Below the pieces are notes generated by a model, which was given only the letters and a program-made list of their open reading frames with translations, was not told where the DNA came from and did no database searches. DNA of 64,000 bases from Neurospora tetrasperma FGSC 2508. Lineage: Eukaryota > Ascomycota > Sordariomycetes > Sordariales > Sordariaceae. The stretch lies in the NCBI RefSeq assembly GCF_000213175.1, contig NW_009799099.1, positions 5,213,985 to 5,277,984 of the forward strand. Reading direction: 5' to 3'. The number at the start of each line of letters is the position of its first letter. Positions within the stretch are counted from its first letter, which is position 1. The position numbers and the translations under genes were made by a program. Positions 12,801 through 26,400 of the stretch are shown piece by piece.

Positions 12801-14391
12801 AAGATAGTAAGGTTAATAGTATTAAGGTCTATTTTATTACTACTTTGGTTAAATAGGATATTGTTACTATTATAGGAGTTGGAGGCGCTGTTCGTATTAG
12901 TATTGGTGTTGCTAGAGTTTTTACCGGCGGCGGGGGCGCTGTTGCTAAGAAGACGAATATTTTTTATAGTAGTAGTCGGTATCCTCTAAATTACCGGCGA
13001 TAGTACGGTAGATTGCGAACTACTTCTTAAAGTCGTTGGCCTTGGGAAGGTTGTAATACACAAGGGCATTACGGAGGCGCTTATTACTCTTATTGTATAA
13101 GTAGTAGACCTTTATAGAATTATTGAGGCTGGAGAGGTTTATAAACTTAGTAAACTCCAACTCAAACCCCGCAAAAGATATATTCTTTATAAAGAACACT
13201 TCGAAGCGATAGCCGGCATCTATCTTTAGATTAATGTTCTGGAAGCGAATAATTAAATATTTTATAAATCCAGTACCGGTTTTCTAATATTATCAATCTA
13301 TTTTTCTTCCGTTTTGAATAATATTTAAATTATCTTAAATACCGCATAAGATCTTAGGACAGTAGTAGTATAGTAGTACGAATGATTTTGATATCCTTAT
13401 TAATATAAGGGAGGGGGTTATACTTCTATTATGATAGAATATAGAAATACTATACTTGAAAGATATTTATATCTACAAGTAGCGTTAACGTTCTTCTTAC
13501 CAGTAAGAATCGGCGGGTTTTCTACAATCTACCTTAAAGATAATATTTTACTAGTACTAATACTAATTATTTTAGTATAGTTATTGAGTAGGGACTGAAT
13601 ATTGGTACTATAAGACTTAAAGGCGGTATAATTTACGTTGAGGTTATTATATTTCTTCTAGAGGTTATTAAATTCGGCCTTTATGTTAAAATAATTCAAG
13701 TTCTTTTAATCGAAGTTATTTTAGGCTTTAGTAGCTACCTTACGGATAATTTTTAATTCGTTCTTATTACGTTTAAGGTCAATAGCAATATCCTTGTATT
13801 GAGCGAGGTTGTTATAGGAAAGGCGATTGAGTGGGGCGATGATCGAGTGGAAGGCGGGGTTTTAAGTAAGAATATTAAACATATTGAGGTGGGCGCGAGG
13901 GATAGCCTTCTCCTCTTTATTATTATTAATACTAATAAGGAGATTATTAATTACTAGGGAGGGAAGTAGTTCAATAATTGTAATTTAATAAACAGTAACG
14001 TTGGTAGTATTAACAACTTTATTGAATACTTCGGAAATATTATTTAAATTAAACGGGATACTCCTAGGAGGGGTACTAAGATTAAAAGAATCGTTAGTAC
14101 ACCTAGCGGGAGAGAAGGACGCGTAGTTGCTACTCTCGGCGCAAAATATAAAAAAGGTAATTGTGCAAGGCGGCTTCTTATTACTTAAATAAAAAGTGCC
14201 TACCCTTATTCACTAAATAAAGGGAGTAAGATTATAATTATTATAACTACGATTGTCGATGTTTGGGGTATTAGATTCGGCGATTCGACGGGTAAGGCGA
14301 TTCCTATATATATACTAACTAAAAATTAGTTGCGTAATAAAAAGAGAATAGGTTTACGTGGTAAATATAATAGTTAAAAGGTGTAATTAAC

Positions 14392-14653
14392 TATTATAGG
14401 CAAAAGGTAGAAAGTAGATGTGAATATGCGTAATTGTACGAAGGAGAAAGGAAGAGAAGTGTATAGCCGAGTGCCCGGAAGGCTGGCTTTATGAGGGCGG
14501 TTATTAGCGGGTCTATAGATCCGCGGTAGGTAGCGCTCTAACCAATTAGCTGCCGGTAATAATAATAGCGGGTAGTAATAATAGTATACAGTAGTCTTAG
14601 AAGCTGCTATACGCTGGCACCAGGCACAAGGCACACAGGTTAACCTTGTGATA
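14392..14653 (-). repeat. LTR of gypsy A (5' LTR)
   Basis: 262-bp partner of 6964-7225. Its outer (right) edge, about 14590-14650, still has many CA and TG dinucleotides. It contains the tRNA-like segment at 14507-14556. The open frame on the minus strand at 14374-14634 is chance. Confidence 0.85.
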
Positions 14654-17241
14654 AGTTTATATAAACTACTTTAATAGGGATGCGTTAGATAATTCAAGCC
14701 CGCCGGTCGACTTGCCGTTAAAAATATTAAAGAAGCCTCGAAAATTATTTTATAAATATAGTACTATTCTTAATAACCCAATAGTAGAAAGACCCTTCTT
14801 AATTAGATGTACTTTATAGAAGGTTCCCAAACGGCTACCGTATAATAGACAGATTATACTATTAGTATATACTACACTACTTCGAATTTATTTTGAGCTT
14901 GAAATCTACAGGCGGGAAATCTTCGAATAATATTAGAATAGAGTTAATAATCCAGGGATTAATGCCTTGAACTACCCGGTACTTATATTTATTAGTAGAT
15001 TCAATATTTATTATAATATACGCCGTTTAATTATAGGCACATACTAATCGCCGGCACGTCTATCGTATAACGGCGGTAAACGAGTTAAAAATACCAATAT
15101 TTTCCCTATAGTTCTTAGGCCCTATATAGCCAATTTCGATACCGTAATTAATACTATCGGATATCTAATACTATTGGAAAAGGGTATAATAATAGAAATC
15201 TACAGCAAGCCAATAATCGTATTAGTATTTACCATATATTATACTAGGGATATACCTTAATAAAATAAGAATTTAGGTACTACTGGCCCTATTAGTCTAA
15301 AATTCTATCGCTTTTGTTTTATTGGACTAAACTACGTAATTAATAAATAGGAGGTCGTAAATAAATATAGTTTATATATAAACCGATTCTATTACTAATA
15401 TTTGTAAATAAAATACGAGATTAAAGTTAATATTCGCAAAAAAGGGGATAAAAAGGCGTACTGTATTCAATGGGGAGTTAGCGAAAATCGCCCGGCATTA
15501 TTCGACTTAACGCTATCCTTCGATATTATTATAATTAGAGTACCCAATCTAGTATATTCCGAATTCAAGGGTAAATTCAATTATATATATCGAGGCTATC
15601 TACTATATAATTAGGCTAACTTATTTTATCTACTTAGGTATAGTTACTTATATCTACGAAATGTTTATTAGTGCTTTTTTAATACTAAGAGCCGTACTGG
15701 AATATAGTCGAATCTTGCAAGTATAGTTATTTCCCCTAGGTTGGCTAGTACTACTATTACTAATTTTATACTTTAAAAGTTATAAATTGATTTACCACGG
15801 TCGATAATCTATTATAACACCTATACTTTTTAAAGCTTAGTTTAAAAAGGACTATATTAACCCATATGTATAGGATGCCTAGAAGGATATACTAGTATAG
15901 TATAGTAATTACGAAAATCTATCTAACAAATTATTAGTTAGTTTAGTGCCTAGAGCGCTAGTAACTATAGCCATTAGTAATTCGGTGTTAAAAAATATTA
16001 GAAATACTACTTCAATATATAATAATATAAATTAATATATTATTCATAGTCAGTAATTGTATAGGATGATGTATTATATTGTAGTAGAGGGTATAATTAA
16101 AAGTTCTTTGACAAATACGTTTAAAAACAGGGTTCGAGTAATAGACTTACTTTTTTAAGTATTATTTAAACGGTTATTTATATTAGTTGGGTATGCCTCT
16201 CAATCTTAATGGTCGGCGCTAGATATTATTACGATCGATAATATAGTTAATGATTTGGAAATGTAAGACGATATTACTCTAATCGCCGAAGTAGCTACCG
16301 AAGCTACCGAACTCCCTAGGCGTGTATAGGAATATATAAAGAAGGTATTCCGACCTAATATATATTTAAGTATCTATCATATAGATATCTTCGAAGAGTA
16401 TGGTCCACTAGGGTTATTAAATGTATTGACGGAGGAGAAATACCATAAGTAAGTACACTAACAATTACCTCTAAAACCGATGTATACTTTTTGGTACGAA
16501 ATCTCGGCCCGGCGCGGGCCGCCGCCCCATATAATTAATATCGTAAACTTCCCTTGGGTATATAAAAGGCGGGCTAGCGACGGTAGACTATAAAGTTATT
16601 AAATTGAACTAATAACCTTAATAGACGGTTGAAAAAGATAGTAGAGACTATTAATAGCCGAAATATTGAAAAATAGATCCTACAATATAAGTGCATTATC
16701 TGTATTATCTATTTCGTACTCCTGAACGCCTACACCCTATCTAATCCTAACCTAGCAAAATAAATAAATACTATTACCTGCCAAACGCCCAATGTATTTT
16801 AAAAATTACTATATTAAGAAAATCAAATTCACTTTAGTCTTATAAAAGAAAATAAAATACTCGATATTAATTTATTTATAAATGATACTTATTTGTAACC
16901 CTTAATTATTAGCAAATTTAAAGAAATGGCTATGCAACGAACCCGCTATCTAATTTCTACTATTAATACGGCTATTAGTTTACCTCATATACTACTAATA
17001 ATAATAAAATCAATATTAAATGTATTTCGTCGAGCGCTTTCCGAGGTTCATAGTCTAGATTACGCAATGCTATATATTGTAGTCTTTCTTCCTAATATTA
17101 TTAATTATAGTGAGAAGGTGCTTTTTTAGACGAATAAATCCGACCTATACCTGTATAAACCCCTTATATTATTGGCCTTAATTCTTCGGGTCTACCTACG
17201 CTCTTACTACCCCTTTTTTATTCCGCCCCTTTTCTGCCTAT
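14654..17241 (+). pseudogene. Large-transposon transposase, middle part (copy 1)
   Basis: Continues the gene cut at 6963. Clear matches to the minus-strand copy: QWGVSENRPALFDL near 15460-15510 against QWGISLSRPILFDL; RVQEYIKKVFRPNIY with EEYGPLGLLNVLTEEKY near 16320-16445 against ARKYIKKAPHPNIY and YGPPSLLNILIEEKY; and KKIVETINSRNIEKQIL near 16630-16680 against KKIIETINSRDVEWQIL. The tail near 16926-17129 is an open 67-codon stretch of the same protein, not a separate gene. A less mutated linker at 16490-16600 keeps some G+C. The segment stops at the target duplication of the MULE. Confidence 0.65.
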
Positions 17242-17249
17242 TATTATAT

Positions 17250-17310
17250 GGGAAAACCTCCCGAGACGCACCAAAATCCTACATGTACGCACCCCCACCC
17301 AGAAAAATGG
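17250..17310 (+). repeat. MULE left terminal inverted repeat
   Basis: Begins GGGAAAACCTCCCGAGACGC and pairs with 33415-33475. The adjacent subterminal block (GGCGGTTCAGCTGATGACAT) is shared with the MITEs at 9401 (reverse) and 20625. Confidence 0.85.
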
Positions 17311-17593
17311 GGCGGTTCAGCTGATGACATCTGATATTGAAATTCCTGTTTTTACCCGCAAAATTTCGTCTTTCAAATGCACGCGAAATCCCCTATAATA
17401 TAGTAATTTCTTGCGCTCTTTTTCACACGGCCATTTGTATAATGATTTGCACCAACACTCTACACTACACGCAATTACACTAACTACACCCAGTATACTA
17501 CAATTATAATACTATACTCTTCATACCCTTAATACTCTTAATGTACGTAAAATCGTCGTATTCAATTAATTTCTAACCTAACCGATTACTCTA

Positions 17594-19585
17594 AATGCCC
17601 TCTATCAAGCGCCCTTGTTGTATATCGGACTCCTCAATCGATATTTTTACTTCTAGTACTTCTATCGATCCTAATATAATATAGATTATACTAACAAACA
17701 ATCCCCTCTTTTTAATAAAGGTAGACGATTAAGTTATTTATAGAGCTAGGCTCCTTCTACCGTCGCTATCGCTTTGGTATTGTAAGCTAGCGTACCTAGG
17801 AATTCAAAAAGTTAGGGTACGAGTAAAACGGTTCGGTTATTAAAATTATATATTATTACAATTATACCGACCCCCGCGTTCCCTCCGTATAGAATCCCAA
17901 TTTAAAGCGACGCTCTATATTACGAAAGATTGCCCGCCACTATCAGTTTAGGGTAATACTTTAAATTAAGAAGAGTACAGGCTAGGAATAGATTGCCCGA
18001 GCAATAGATTTAACGCACAAAGGCTACGCTCCGTTACGTATACTAGAAGGCTATATTATTTTTTGTCAAAATGTATTCAATCATGAAGTTAATCCTAAAA
18101 CTAACGCTTTCCTAGGTAACCTTCTCCTATCATACGACTTTATAATTAGGATTATCCTTATTACTATAAAAGAAAAGCATCTTAAGATACCCTAGACTTT
18201 TAAGGACCTTAATAATATACGTTAGGTCGTACGTCGTTAGTTAAGGGGAGCGTATAATAATACCCAGTTATTTTTTAAATAGTTATACGATGATTACAAT
18301 AGCAAAATTCTTATATACAAATACAAACACTTTAAGGAAGGGGATAATAATATACTATACTATACCTTTTAAGTTACTAACCGTTAACGTCGGATATAAA
18401 GAATGTTCTTTATACTATTTTAATCAATATAATATATAAGACCAACTACTACTATTTCCCCCTTATATAGGGTATAATTCTTACGCTTAAAAGGACTTCT
18501 ATCCTAATTTTATAAGTACTATTCAATAACGAGAGGGAGGAGGGGTATACCTTCTTAGCCTAGTATATTAAAGAAGCGGCCAACGAGTTCGAAATCCCTT
18601 ATCCTATAATAGTTGTTACTAATAGTAACGTCCAATTTACTAACGCTATCAATTAGACCTTCCCTACTATATAGTAATAGCGTTGTATATAGTATATTAA
18701 CTATAATATTATTGATTACCTTAAGGAAGACTAGGTATACTTGCTCCTGCCGTCGAATTCAAGCCTAGAAGTATAAGACTAATGTAATAAAGAGGATTTT
18801 GAGGAATTGAAACGCTTCAACGCCCGTGTTTTTATAATAATTAATGCTAAGGTAGGCCTCGATCCCTTACTAATTAAGGTTGCGTATAGAAGGGTAGTAC
18901 TATTCTTTATATAATAGTATATAATTTATTCCTCTAATACAATAGAGTTTGAGTATGCTTAGTTTATTTTATAATACTAATTTACTAATCAGGAGGATAT
19001 TGTCGTATAGATTAGGGAATTACTATTACTCTACAAAAAGGAGTAGGTAGGTTATTATATCAGGAATTTCTTTAATTAGGGATAGTGGACTATATTATTA
19101 AACGAGGTTAATAATAGGTTATTTAAGAGCTATAGTCCTTCAGCTCGCGGCGGTTTGATTAAAGTATATAAAATTTATTTCTAGTATATTAACTACTGTT
19201 ACAAAATATATGGGGACCTAATAACCAAATCTGATTCTCGTATACGTATAAAGTAGAGTAACTATAAGTAGATGGGTAAATACCCATATAGATTATTTGT
19301 ATAGGCACTTAATCTTTTAAATCGTTAATATTAAAAATTTATTACTATATTACCCTCCAAGCAATTAAAGCTCCCTAGCACCCCTCTTAAACTTTGTTCA
19401 AATAGCTTCAAATCCTAGTACGGGCTCCCTTATACCTATAAAATAGAAGTATTACTAAAAGAGGGTAAAACCGCTCTAGTTATTAAAGACGGCTACTACC
19501 TATTCTAGTACTTATATTAATAATGTATAAATTACTTTTATTAATCTACTCTCCGAATATATCCTATACTAATTCCCTTATTAGG
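17594..19585 (+). pseudogene. MULE transposase, N-terminal and catalytic part
   Basis: The start at 17594 is the first ATG that opens a readable stretch (MPSIKRPCCISDSSIDIF). Around 18080 FNHEVNPKTNAFLG fits the HNHE-type zinc-binding region found upstream of MULE catalytic domains. Around 18600-18690 IPYPIIVVTNSNVQFTNAIN corresponds to the 'VTD…alhnAi' catalytic block of fungal Hop-type MULEs. Around 19390-19490 CSNSFKS.YGLPYTYKIEVL corresponds to the SWIM-like 'C…GLPCAH' block. Many TAA/TAG codons and frame shifts make it dead. The gene is cut at 19585 by a LINE and continues at 32757. The residue comparison is from memory of the family, not from an alignment. Confidence 0.7.
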
Positions 19586-20624
19586 ATATAATAAATAATA
19601 ATAATATTCTTTTGCCCTAACTATATAACTATAGCGCTTTATTAGTATAAGGTCCTTCTCCAGTTCTCTAGAGGGGAAAACTATACGGCGTTAAGCGCTA
19701 CCGGATAAAAACCCCCAATTTTATTTCGGTCGTAACTTGCCCACACCACTCCTACTTTACTTATAACTATAATAATTCTTACCTATTACTACAGTAAATT
19801 AATTTCGTTTCTTCCTTCGCTGCGTTATTCTGATACTAGAATAATAAGAATAATAAAGATATAATTAAGGACGTCGCCTTCTTTCACCGCTTTTCCATTT
19901 TAATTTTTATTACCCCTTCCTCCGCTTTCCTCCTACTTCTCCGTCCTATTTTTCCGTCTATATCCCTACCCCTCCGCTTTATTACTCCTATTTATATTTA
20001 TTTCTATCCTATTATTTTATTTCCTAACCTTCGGTTCTACCTTTACTTATAGTAGTATAAAGGCCTTCTTTTCTATTTATATAATCCTCCTTATAATGTC
20101 CCATCCTAATTCCCTCCTACCTTTTTCCCTCCCTATAATAATATTATTCAAAATAGCTTCCTTTAATTATAATTGTCCTAACCCGATCGATTTTACTTCC
20201 GACCCTAAAGTCTCCTCCCCGGAAGTATTTCCGGGCTCTATAGTTTTTTTTAATTTTATAGCCCCGGTTTATTTATAGCCTATAATATTTTTCTATATCC
20301 TTCGTAGTAATCCGGATCTCTAAATCCCCTAAAATTAGTATATTTATCCTTTCTCTTATTCCTAATCCTTATATAAACCCGTATAGTAGTATTTATAAAA
20401 TCCCCTACTTCTATTATACTTTAAATTCCATTATAGTTATGAAATCTAATTGAAAACCTATTAGTCCTAATATTTTTCGTAAGATTATTACTAATAAGAC
20501 TTACTTCATTTCGGCTTCCTATAAACTCTATATCCTTCTCTTTCTTACCCTTCTTTTTCAATTAATGTTCTATTTTTAATTACTAACTTCTAAATTACAA
20601 CTTTTATTTATACTATTAGTAAAT

Positions 20625-21065
20625 GAGTTAACCTCCCCGCACGCACCAAAAACCTTGAGGTACGCACCTCCACTCAAAAACTGGGGCGGTTCAGCTGATG
20701 ACACTTGACATTGAAATTTCCGTTTTTACCCATTAAATTTCGGATTTCTGATACACGTCAACATTCCCCTAAGTTGGTCGTTTCTTTCCCGCTCTTTCAA
20801 CACGGCGGCCAATTAAACTACCCAATTGCCAGTTGTACTACCCAGTTGCACTACCGAGTAGATTGGTGCTTTTAAATTAGCGCTATCAAATTTGCTTACC
20901 TATCTACTGTAGACCAAGGTCTCCAGTGCATAACCTGGGTTGACCCACCTCGAGACATTTCAAATCGCGAATATCACGGCCAAAAGAACATATTTTTCAT
21001 GTCAGCTGCTAGGTCCCACAAAGTGCGTACCTCAAGGTTTTTAGTGCGTGCGGGGAGGTTAACTC
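20625..21065. mobile_element. 441-bp MITE, deletion derivative of the MULE
   Basis: Terminal inverted repeats of about 43 bp start GAGTTAACCTCCCCGCACGC and continue with CACCAAAAACCTTGAGGTACGCAC. A perfect 8-bp duplication TAGTAAAT lies at 20617-20624 and 21066-21073. Both subterminal regions match the MULE at 17250-33475: the left at GGCGGTTCAGCTGATGACA, the right at TTGACCCA and TCATGTCAGC. It therefore looks like an internally deleted, non-autonomous relative. The interior keeps CA and TG, so it is younger than the LINE it hit. Confidence 0.92.
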
Positions 21066-21073
21066 TAGTAAAT

Positions 21074-23256
21074 ATATATTAAATATTCCTATTAGTCTTT
21101 ATAACGTTCGTCATGTTATTTAATCCGTAATTATTATTATAATATCAAATAGCCCAGCTAAATATCGTTGGAAATTAAAAGCCTTCGTTCGTACTATTTA
21201 ATTATTTATTAAATATATATACGGTCGTTTGGTGTAAGACAATCTCCTGAATAATATTATTAACTTTCCTTATATTTTATATTATAATATTATTATTTTT
21301 TAATTAAAAGGGATATTATATATTGTATAGCAAGGATATTTTTTATAATTATACTCCCTCTAGCCTTAATATTAGTAGTATAATAAATCCAGTTTATATT
21401 ATTTTTAATCTTAATAGTAGTATAATTACTCCTACGAATATTATATTCAATTTTTATAGTAGTAGTATAATTACTCCTATTCGTACAATCTCTAATCTTA
21501 GTAGTAGTAGTACTACCCCTAGTAGCCCTATAACTATTAATACCCTTAGCCGCCCTATTATAAATGATAATTAGATTTAGTAGCGATATAACGTTATTAT
21601 AAATTAAATTCGTATAATAGAGCTTTTTGAAGAGCCTTTTAGGCGTAATTAGGCGTTAAATAGAGGGTGCTTCGGTTTTTACTATAGCTATAGTATAAAT
21701 AGTATTCATAGTTAGTATAATCGTTTCCTCTCCGTCCCTTTATTCTTTTATTCTAATATTATTAATAATTTATTCCTTTCTTAAGAGTACTTTGCGAATT
21801 CTTTATACTACTCCTCCTCTAATTTAATTGCTAAATAGTATTTTTTTAATTTACTTAATTTTAACGCCTATAATAAAATCCTCTTATTTTTAACTCCGTC
21901 GTTTAAGTAATTCTAAAGTTCTTCTTTCGTTAATAGCTAGTTTTTAATATTTGATTAAAAAAGCCTTCTGTATTAAGGTAGTTTAAAATAATATAAATAA
22001 AGATCTCTTTCTTTAATTTATAAGTATAGATAGGCGTTTAGACGCTTAATACTTTTCTCTAAAAGAGAAAAGCCCGGAATCTTATAACCTCTGTTCTAAT
22101 TTAAACTAGGACAGAACTCTTCGCTTTAATTAGAAAGTATAATTCATTATTATTTTCCTCCGATATTCGAATTCTCCTCTTTTTCTTTTCTTTCTTCGTA
22201 TTAACTATATATTGTTAAATAGCTTTGCTACTAAATTTAAGGGTAAAGTTAATAATAATAAATTTATACTATTAATTTAATTTAATTATTATTACTGCTA
22301 ATTAGTAAGTATAGTACAATACTTATTCTCTATTTATTATATCCCTTAACCATTCTTCCCTATTAATAGCCGTAGGTTCTAGGATTTATAATAGTAGTAA
22401 TAGGGACCCTAATTCCGGAGGGGGGGGGCAAACTATAATCGTTAATAGCTTTTCTATTAGTATTTATACTTTAATTTACCTAATTTCAATTATACTACTC
22501 TTTAATTTATTAGCGGGTAACCGACCTCTAGCTTATTATATCCGAATATAATTAATTACTTAAATTATTATTGCCTAAACGAATCTTATTTAGTTTATAT
22601 AAGCGAGCCTTTCTTCGAAGGTTTGGACTCTTTTATTTAAATAGAAGTCGAGCGATAAATAAAAGGTTTCTATCTTTAAATTCCGTATTAATATAATCTT
22701 ATACGCCCTAGCGATAATATTTAAATATTTAGTTTAGTATTTCGCTAGCCCGGTTACAATCCCTTATAATTTCCTATAGATTTCAGTTAATTAGTAGAAT
22801 ACTAAGGCTCCGTATATGATAATACTATAAATATACGTACTATATATTTCCCTTGCCTAAATCAAGGAGTAACCCTATATTTCTATTATTAACCTTATAA
22901 ATATATTTGTTTAAATTTTTATTTTTTACTTTACCGCTTCTACGTAAGCCTAATAATTAAATTTATAGTCTAATTAGACCTTTAGGAATTCTATCAATTC
23001 TATCGGTCAAAATACTACGTCCCCGAATTAGAGAATTTCCGTCCTTAGTACCCTTATCTGTATAAAATATATTAATTCTATTTTATTCGCTTCAAATTCT
23101 ATAGCTCTTATTCTAACCTATTCTAAATATATTTACTATACTATTTATAAGGTGTAGTAATCTTCTTCGGTAGTATAGGCTATTACAATAATATTAGTAT
23201 CGTTTATAAAATTAAATATAATTATATTTAGGATTATTATTAATTTTCAGTACAAT
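21074..23256 (-). pseudogene. LINE copy 1: reverse transcriptase core, RNase H region and 3' part
   Basis: Resumes after gypsy B with a 'FxNDTNI' block (about 23210-23190), the LINE counterpart of the catalytic F-DD motif, then the thumb region around 23100-22800 (FEANKIELIYF). Downstream lies the region where Tad-type elements encode RNase H (about 22700-21600), too mutated to show its residues. A Ser/Asn-rich low-complexity stretch occupies 21330-21560. The MITE at 20625 interrupts the 3' part, which ends at 19598. Confidence 0.6.
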
Positions 23257-23261
23257 AAGGT

Positions 23262-23496
23262 TGTCACAGGCATTGCTGCTATGTTCCTGTATATAGAAGG
23301 GTGCTGCACTGCAGTGGTGTAGCCAGCCGTACAGCTGTCTAAATACAGTACAGCAGTCACGTGCACACGTACTGTGGTCCGTGTACCCGGATCTATAGCG
23401 TACCCTATATAGTTCTCGTACGCGTATAGAATTCTCTTCCTATTCCTCGTATAACAATTAAAGTCTTAGCTTAGTGCTTATTCGCGCCCTGTAATA
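23262..23496 (+). repeat. 5' LTR of gypsy B
   Basis: 235 bp, starting TGTCACAGGCATTG. The outer half is nearly unmutated while the inner half is RIP-altered, the mirror image of the 3' LTR. Confidence 0.9.
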
Positions 23497-26400
23497 CTTT
23501 ATTGTACTTAATTATCGCATTCAACGCGTAATAAATAATTTCAGAAAGATTAAAGGTAGTAAGAAACTACCGCAATAAACTAATCTTCGTAAAATTATAC
23601 CCAACCAACTAATATAATCGCTAATAATTAATTAAAGATATATCCGACACTGGTCGATACGAAGCGAGAATTTCATTCAAGTACTACGAATAGTATTTAT
23701 ATTACAAGCGCAATCGTTGTAGTAAAGCGACATCTTCTTATTTTTTTCGCTGGTTAGAATTATAATTAAATATTTAATTTCAGTAATTAGACCTCATAAA
23801 ATTAAATTAACTTATACGAAGTATTCCTAATACTATTAAAAGACTTCGATTAATTCTAATATATTTGCAAAAAGGAAGTAACTAGCTTCTTAATCCCTAA
23901 GGACTTCGCTAAGAAGGCTCAAGACTCTAAAAAAATTATAAAATTATTTTATTACTTCAACGCCAAGCTTAAGGATCTCAATAATAAAATCAACGCTATT
24001 ACCAAAGTAAAGGACAAATTAATAGTGGCTTTTAAGAAGGAGGTAAAGGGATTTAAAACCCGTATTACTATACTCGAGAACCTTAAAGCTTAGTAGGCTA
24101 TTTAAATTAACTGATAATAGTAAAAATACAATAATATTATTAAAAAGTATATAGTCCTATAGAAGAATATCTTTTCCTTATAATTGGATAACGACTCCTT
24201 ACATACTATCGTTAGCCAAAAGGAGCGCAACGTTACTACAACGGAATAGCAATATACTAATCTACTAACTGCATTCTAATCTTAGAATGATACCTTTAAG
24301 GAATTAAACGCTAACCTCAAAGAAGCCTTCGCCCAAAATAATTGGGCAAGAATCCTACGTGAAGAATTAGAGTATATTAAAAAGAAACTTAAGAACGCTC
24401 AAATTAGTATATAATTCGGTATCGACCTGAATACTACTACCGAAGCACCCCCTAAAAAGAACCCTACCTACTTTATTCGGGTAGACGAAGAAGCCGAAGC
24501 GGATATTTATAGTAATAATAGAAGATCTAATAGTAACAATATTAATTATACTAATAATAGTAGTATAGGAGGAATAATTACTAATAGTATTGGCGCTAGT
24601 AGGTTTAGCATTAACGGTATAGGAGGAGCCAGCGAATTTACCGGCTAGAAGCCCGGAATAAGCGGAGGATTTAGTAGAAGATTCGGTAGAGGATTCGGCG
24701 GACCCGGAAGTCCTAGAAAATTCGGCCCCGGCGGTCCTAAAAGTCTAAATAGAAGTAAAAATATAAGCGGTTACTTTATAAGCCCTAAAGGATATTACTA
24801 CTTTATTCCTACTCTAATTACTAATACTTACGTTTATTATTACAATTTAATTAAAAACCCCAAATAATTTACGGGCGAAAAGAAGGACGTCTTTAAGCGC
24901 TACAATTAATTTATTACCTAATTTACAACTATCCGTACTTACTAGGAGGTCGACGGCTACAATTTTATAGACGAAAAGACTAAGCTCCTACACGCAATAA
25001 GTTACTTAGGTAGTAAGGCTAGAATTATTATTACGGAGAATATAAGGAAGATTTTAAATAACCCTTACTACTCAGCTATTTAGGATTGGCCTACCGGATA
25101 GGGATTTCTAAATTATCTAGCTTCTTATCTCTAATAAAGCGATATCGTCGCCGTTTCTAAAAAAGCTATAGCCTAATTGAAGTAAGGTATAGGCGCTAAT
25201 AGTAAATTCGCTAACTTTACCGACTTCGAAGTATAGTTTACTATACTAACGGATAAATACAATTATAATACGGCTATAAAGGTTCGTATACTGAAGGATA
25301 AAGTTAATAAAGACCTCTATACTATAATATTCTACTAATATAATACCCCCGGCCGTAATAATTAGGAGGGGTAGGCGAAGCTATATCGTAGCTTGTCTAA
25401 ATTGCTTAATAATACTACTTTCTATAATAATAATAGCTAGACTAACGGTAGCGGTAATAACGGTAGTAATAGTAGTAACAATAAATAGAGGGACCCCGAG
25501 GCTATAGAAATCGACCGTGTTAAAATAAACGAAATCGACCCGGAAGTTATTTAAGCCCGCTTTATAATTAAATAATATATCAAATATAGTAAAACCGGCT
25601 ACTAAGCTCGCAAATGCTGTAGCTAGATCAATTACGGCGGTAGACTTAAGGTTACTAGTAATACTAATTCTAATACTAATAGAGGCAACGGAACCTAGGG
25701 TAGAAGCTCTAATAGGTAGAATGTTAGAACTATAGTAGACTTAATAGCTCCCCCGAAGGATACGGCCGATACGGCAATTCCCGAGACTAACGCTACCTAG
25801 TAGTAGGGAAATAGCGAACCCTCGGATTAAAGCGTATTCGAGGGCCCAAAGGGGACTAAGGGGTTAGGAGAGAGGATATTACGAATAATACTATTGCGAA
25901 TATAAGTATTCAATGGGTTCTTACTTATTAGAAAGGCGAGCCTTTATCTATAGAAAGTTTGAATATTTATAAATAGAATATTACCCTCTTATCCACCTAC
26001 CTTTAATATCCCTAATACAACGGTAAAATTAATTGTATATTATTAATTAACTTTAATAATATAAGGAAGGCTTTTATTAATAGAACTTTCGTAAATAAAG
26101 TATATTTTGAGATATATTAATCTAATAAAGCTAAACCTCTATATTTAGTAAACGGCGGGTTTAGAGAATAAATTAAATACTATATAGAAATGATAATGCG
26201 GATTGGTTACTATAAAGAAACGGTTAAACTCTTTGTAGTAGATTTGGTATAAGAATACCCTATTATTCTTAGGTGGCTATAATTATAATTCTATAACCTA
26301 GACGTTAATTAAGTAACTAATAAAGTTATAAAGAATAAAGGATATATAAGGAGCTGTATCGATACTATAGAAATTATTAAGACGATAGCGACACCAGTAC

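Larger units (their letters stand above)
6964..14653 (-). mobile_element. Gypsy (Ty3-type) LTR retrotransposon A, broken fossil
   Basis: Two 262-bp direct repeats (6964-7225 and 14392-14653) bound the element, with a 5-bp target duplication AGTTT on either side. Reading on the minus strand, the 5' LTR is the right one. Recognisable parts, in order: a Gag-like region (about 14300-13000), reverse transcriptase (around 10460), RNase H (about 10000-9250, interrupted by a MITE) and integrase with its C-terminal part (about 8800-7700). A purine-rich tract next to the left LTR fits the polypurine tract. The element is old and carries many RIP-type breaks. It sits inside large transposon copy 1, so it is younger than that element. 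Confidence 0.85.

Noticed and set aside
12081-12856. Several overlapping frames on both strands (109, 70, 123 and 60 codons)
   Set aside because: They lie in a low-complexity part of gypsy A, overlap one another in different frames and show no domain.
14374-14634. 86-codon frame on the minus strand
   Set aside because: It coincides with the LTR of gypsy A, which is non-coding, and the homologous LTR at 6964 does not keep the frame.
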